Positions 62,880-64,000 of a stretch of DNA of 64,000 nucleotides are shown here, in pieces. This DNA is from Vibrio coralliilyticus ATCC BAA-450 (lineage in GTDB: Bacteria; Pseudomonadota; Gammaproteobacteria; Enterobacterales; Vibrionaceae): assembly GCF_000176135.1 (NCBI RefSeq), contig NZ_ACZN01000016.1:62001-126000 (forward strand), in the 5' to 3' direction. Each line of letters opens with the position of its first letter. Positions within the stretch are counted from its first letter, which is position 1. Under the pieces are notes generated by a model, which worked only from the letters and a program-made list of their open reading frames with translations, ran no database searches and had not been told where the DNA came from. The position numbers were made by a program, and so were the translations under genes.

Positions 62880-63746
62880 TCAAAATTCCGTCACGGATTT
62901 CAGTCTTTTCTCGATCGCATCTATGGCTCTGATCACCGAAGTTGGAGGAGACTTGGAGTAAGGATGAAGCGCATAGACATTATTGTGTATCAGCTGTTTT
63001 TGTTTAAAACAGGGTCGCAAGTCTGGATATTGGCTGAGCATAAAGTCTGGAAGTAAACCAATCCCCATATCTTGCCGAATAAGGCTAGCCACCTGACTGA
63101 CCGTGTTGACTTTATGATGGGTGAGGTAGGTAAGCTCAGTTGCATTGTCGCTGTTGGTATCGTGAAAAAGGTGTGTGATGGTTTTTGGCTGCCAGTTGTT
63201 GGCGATGTACTTAGCGGTTTCAGGCGATTGATGACTTTCAACTGACTGGCATAACACATCGCAAAATTGACCAATACGCTTTTGTTTTACATTACTGTCC
63301 GGCGACTCGCCAACTCGGATGGCTAAATCAATGTCGTGTTGCATTAAGTCCAATTGCTTATCTTCAGCGACTAAGTTCAGTGATACATCGGGAAAAGGAG
63401 CAAAAGCATCACTCAGGGCAGGAACAACAATACTCTCCATTAACGCAATCGGCGCGGTGATAGACAGTTTGCCGCTGGGCTCTTTTTGTAATTGGCGAAT
63501 GTCATCCCAGGCTGTCGACATAACGTCGTTCATTGTGATGCAGTGTTGATAAAACCTTTCGCCCGCAGGAGTGAGTGACTGTTTACGAGTGGTGCGCTTT
63601 AACAAATCGGTCGCGAGCTCATTCTCTAGTTGTTTAAGGTGAGTACTCAGTACTGATTTTGACAACTCCAATTTTTCAGCAGCCTTCGAAATCGAGCCTG
63701 CCTCGACAATCGCTTTGAAGATCATCATTTGTTTGTGCTTGTTCAT
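62880..63746 (-). CDS. LysR family transcriptional regulator
   Basis: 288 aa. N-terminal HTH with AGSISKAAEKLELSKSVLST (about residues 16-35) and substrate-binding domain, of the group that often stands divergent from small-molecule detoxification genes. It is divergent from the partial SnoaL-like gene, 100 bases away, and probably regulates it. Confidence 0.87.
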   Translation of the reverse strand: MNKHKQMMIFKAIVEAGSISKAAEKLELSKSVLSTHLKQLENELATDLLKRTTRKQSLTPAGERFYQHCITMNDVMSTAWDDIRQLQKEPSGKLSITAPIALMESIVVPALSDAFAPFPDVSLNLVAEDKQLDLMQHDIDLAIRVGESPDSNVKQKRIGQFCDVLCQSVESHQSPETAKYIANNWQPKTITHLFHDTNSDNATELTYLTHHKVNTVSQVASLIRQDMGIGLLPDFMLSQYPDLRPCFKQKQLIHNNVYALHPYSKSPPTSVIRAIDAIEKRLKSVTEF

Positions 63747-63846
63747 TATTGTTCTCTTTATCCAAACAGTGATTTCTAATTTATCTGTTTTTCTACGCTA
63801 ATCCTAGGCCTAAACTTCTCCCCATCAGACAAGAAGGAGAAACACA

Positions 63847-64000
63847 ATGAGTCAATCAGTATTAGAAGCGTGTCAGGCAGGTATCGAAGCGTGGAAAGCA
63901 GCATTTAATCGTCAGGATGCAAAAGGGTGTGCAGAGCAATACGCCGAAGGCACAACCATGATCGCCAAGCCATTTGGTACGTTTGAAGGTCGCGAGCAAA
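63847..64000 (+). CDS. SnoaL/ketosteroid isomerase-like protein (3' truncated by window)
   Basis: First 51 codons only; the frame runs off the right edge. Starts MSQSVLEACQAGIEAWKA, then FNRQDAKGCAEQYAEGTTM and FGTFEGRE, the helix-plus-cone pattern of SnoaL/NTF2-like proteins (DUF4440). AAGGAG is 8 bases upstream. Divergent from the LysR gene. Function not assignable. Confidence 0.7.
   Translation, partial: MSQSVLEACQAGIEAWKAAFNRQDAKGCAEQYAEGTTMIAKPFGTFEGREQ

Overview
The window looks like chromosomal DNA of a marine gammaproteobacterium, most likely a Vibrio or close relative. This rests on the gene repertoire (SpoIIE/HATPase protein beside FapA, HDOD, GAF-GGDEF, PilJ-type chemoreceptor, TPP-controlled thiDZXY-tenA), the moderate GC content and the short intergenic terminators; no rRNA or species marker is present. 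I see no rRNA, tRNA, CRISPR array, insertion sequence or prophage. It reads as an accessory, regulator-rich region made of small transport and metabolism modules.

Layout. 1-2.8 kb: end of a PP2C/HATPase signalling protein, then fapA. 2.8-9.7 kb: MFS transporter and divergent AraC regulator, a MalY/PatB-type lyase, a TetR regulator facing an AhpD-like protein across three matching palindromes, a type II haloacid dehalogenase, and a HbpS/GlcG-like protein divergent from a Crp/Fnr regulator. 9.7-17.1 kb: an MFS transporter overlapping a serine-recombinase-like gene whose catalytic motif is altered, a TetR-controlled RND pump, and an SMR protein. 17.2-26.9 kb: a LysR regulator, an UgpB/MalK-type ABC importer in one operon with a PHP phosphoesterase and a HAD phosphatase, a universal stress protein, and a GH1 enzyme with the 6-phospho-glycoside signature. 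27-33.8 kb: a stand-alone PBP2, a chemoreceptor, a Tat-exported PhoX phosphatase and two unlisted-size small genes (27 and 50 aa), each with its own ribosome site and terminator. 33.8-40.3 kb: a D-threonine-aldolase-like enzyme, a VCBS-like protein behind a textbook sigma-54 promoter, a LysR regulator, an HDOD protein and a VOC/MDR/AKR detoxification set. 40.4-44.6 kb: TPP riboswitch and thiD-thiZ-thiX-thiY-tenA. 44.8-50.6 kb: a YopT/C58-like protein, two SRPBCC proteins, an AraC/GyrI-like regulator, a small lipoprotein, a PAP2 phosphatase and an unrecognised 416-aa helical protein. 50.6-61.3 kb: a minus-strand ABC importer-ROK-phosphodiester glycosidase-like-glycosyltransferase operon, with a phosphomannomutase and a divergent DUF1868 (2H-type) protein upstream sharing a TTAACTAA(G/C)TTAA operator-like word. 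61.5-64 kb: a GAF-GGDEF protein, a small acidic protein, a LysR regulator and the start of a SnoaL-like gene.

The strongest leads for something undescribed are the 50.6-61.3 kb locus (importer, phosphodiester-acting enzymes and phosphosugar mutase under a common operator word), the 18.2-26.8 kb locus (importer plus phosphoesterase and phosphatase plus a 6-phospho-glycosidase, suggesting uptake of phosphorylated glycosides), the domesticated-looking serine recombinase, the YopT-like protein with Glu in place of the catalytic Asp, and the sigma-54-driven VCBS-like gene. Functions of these modules are inferred from domain content and need testing.
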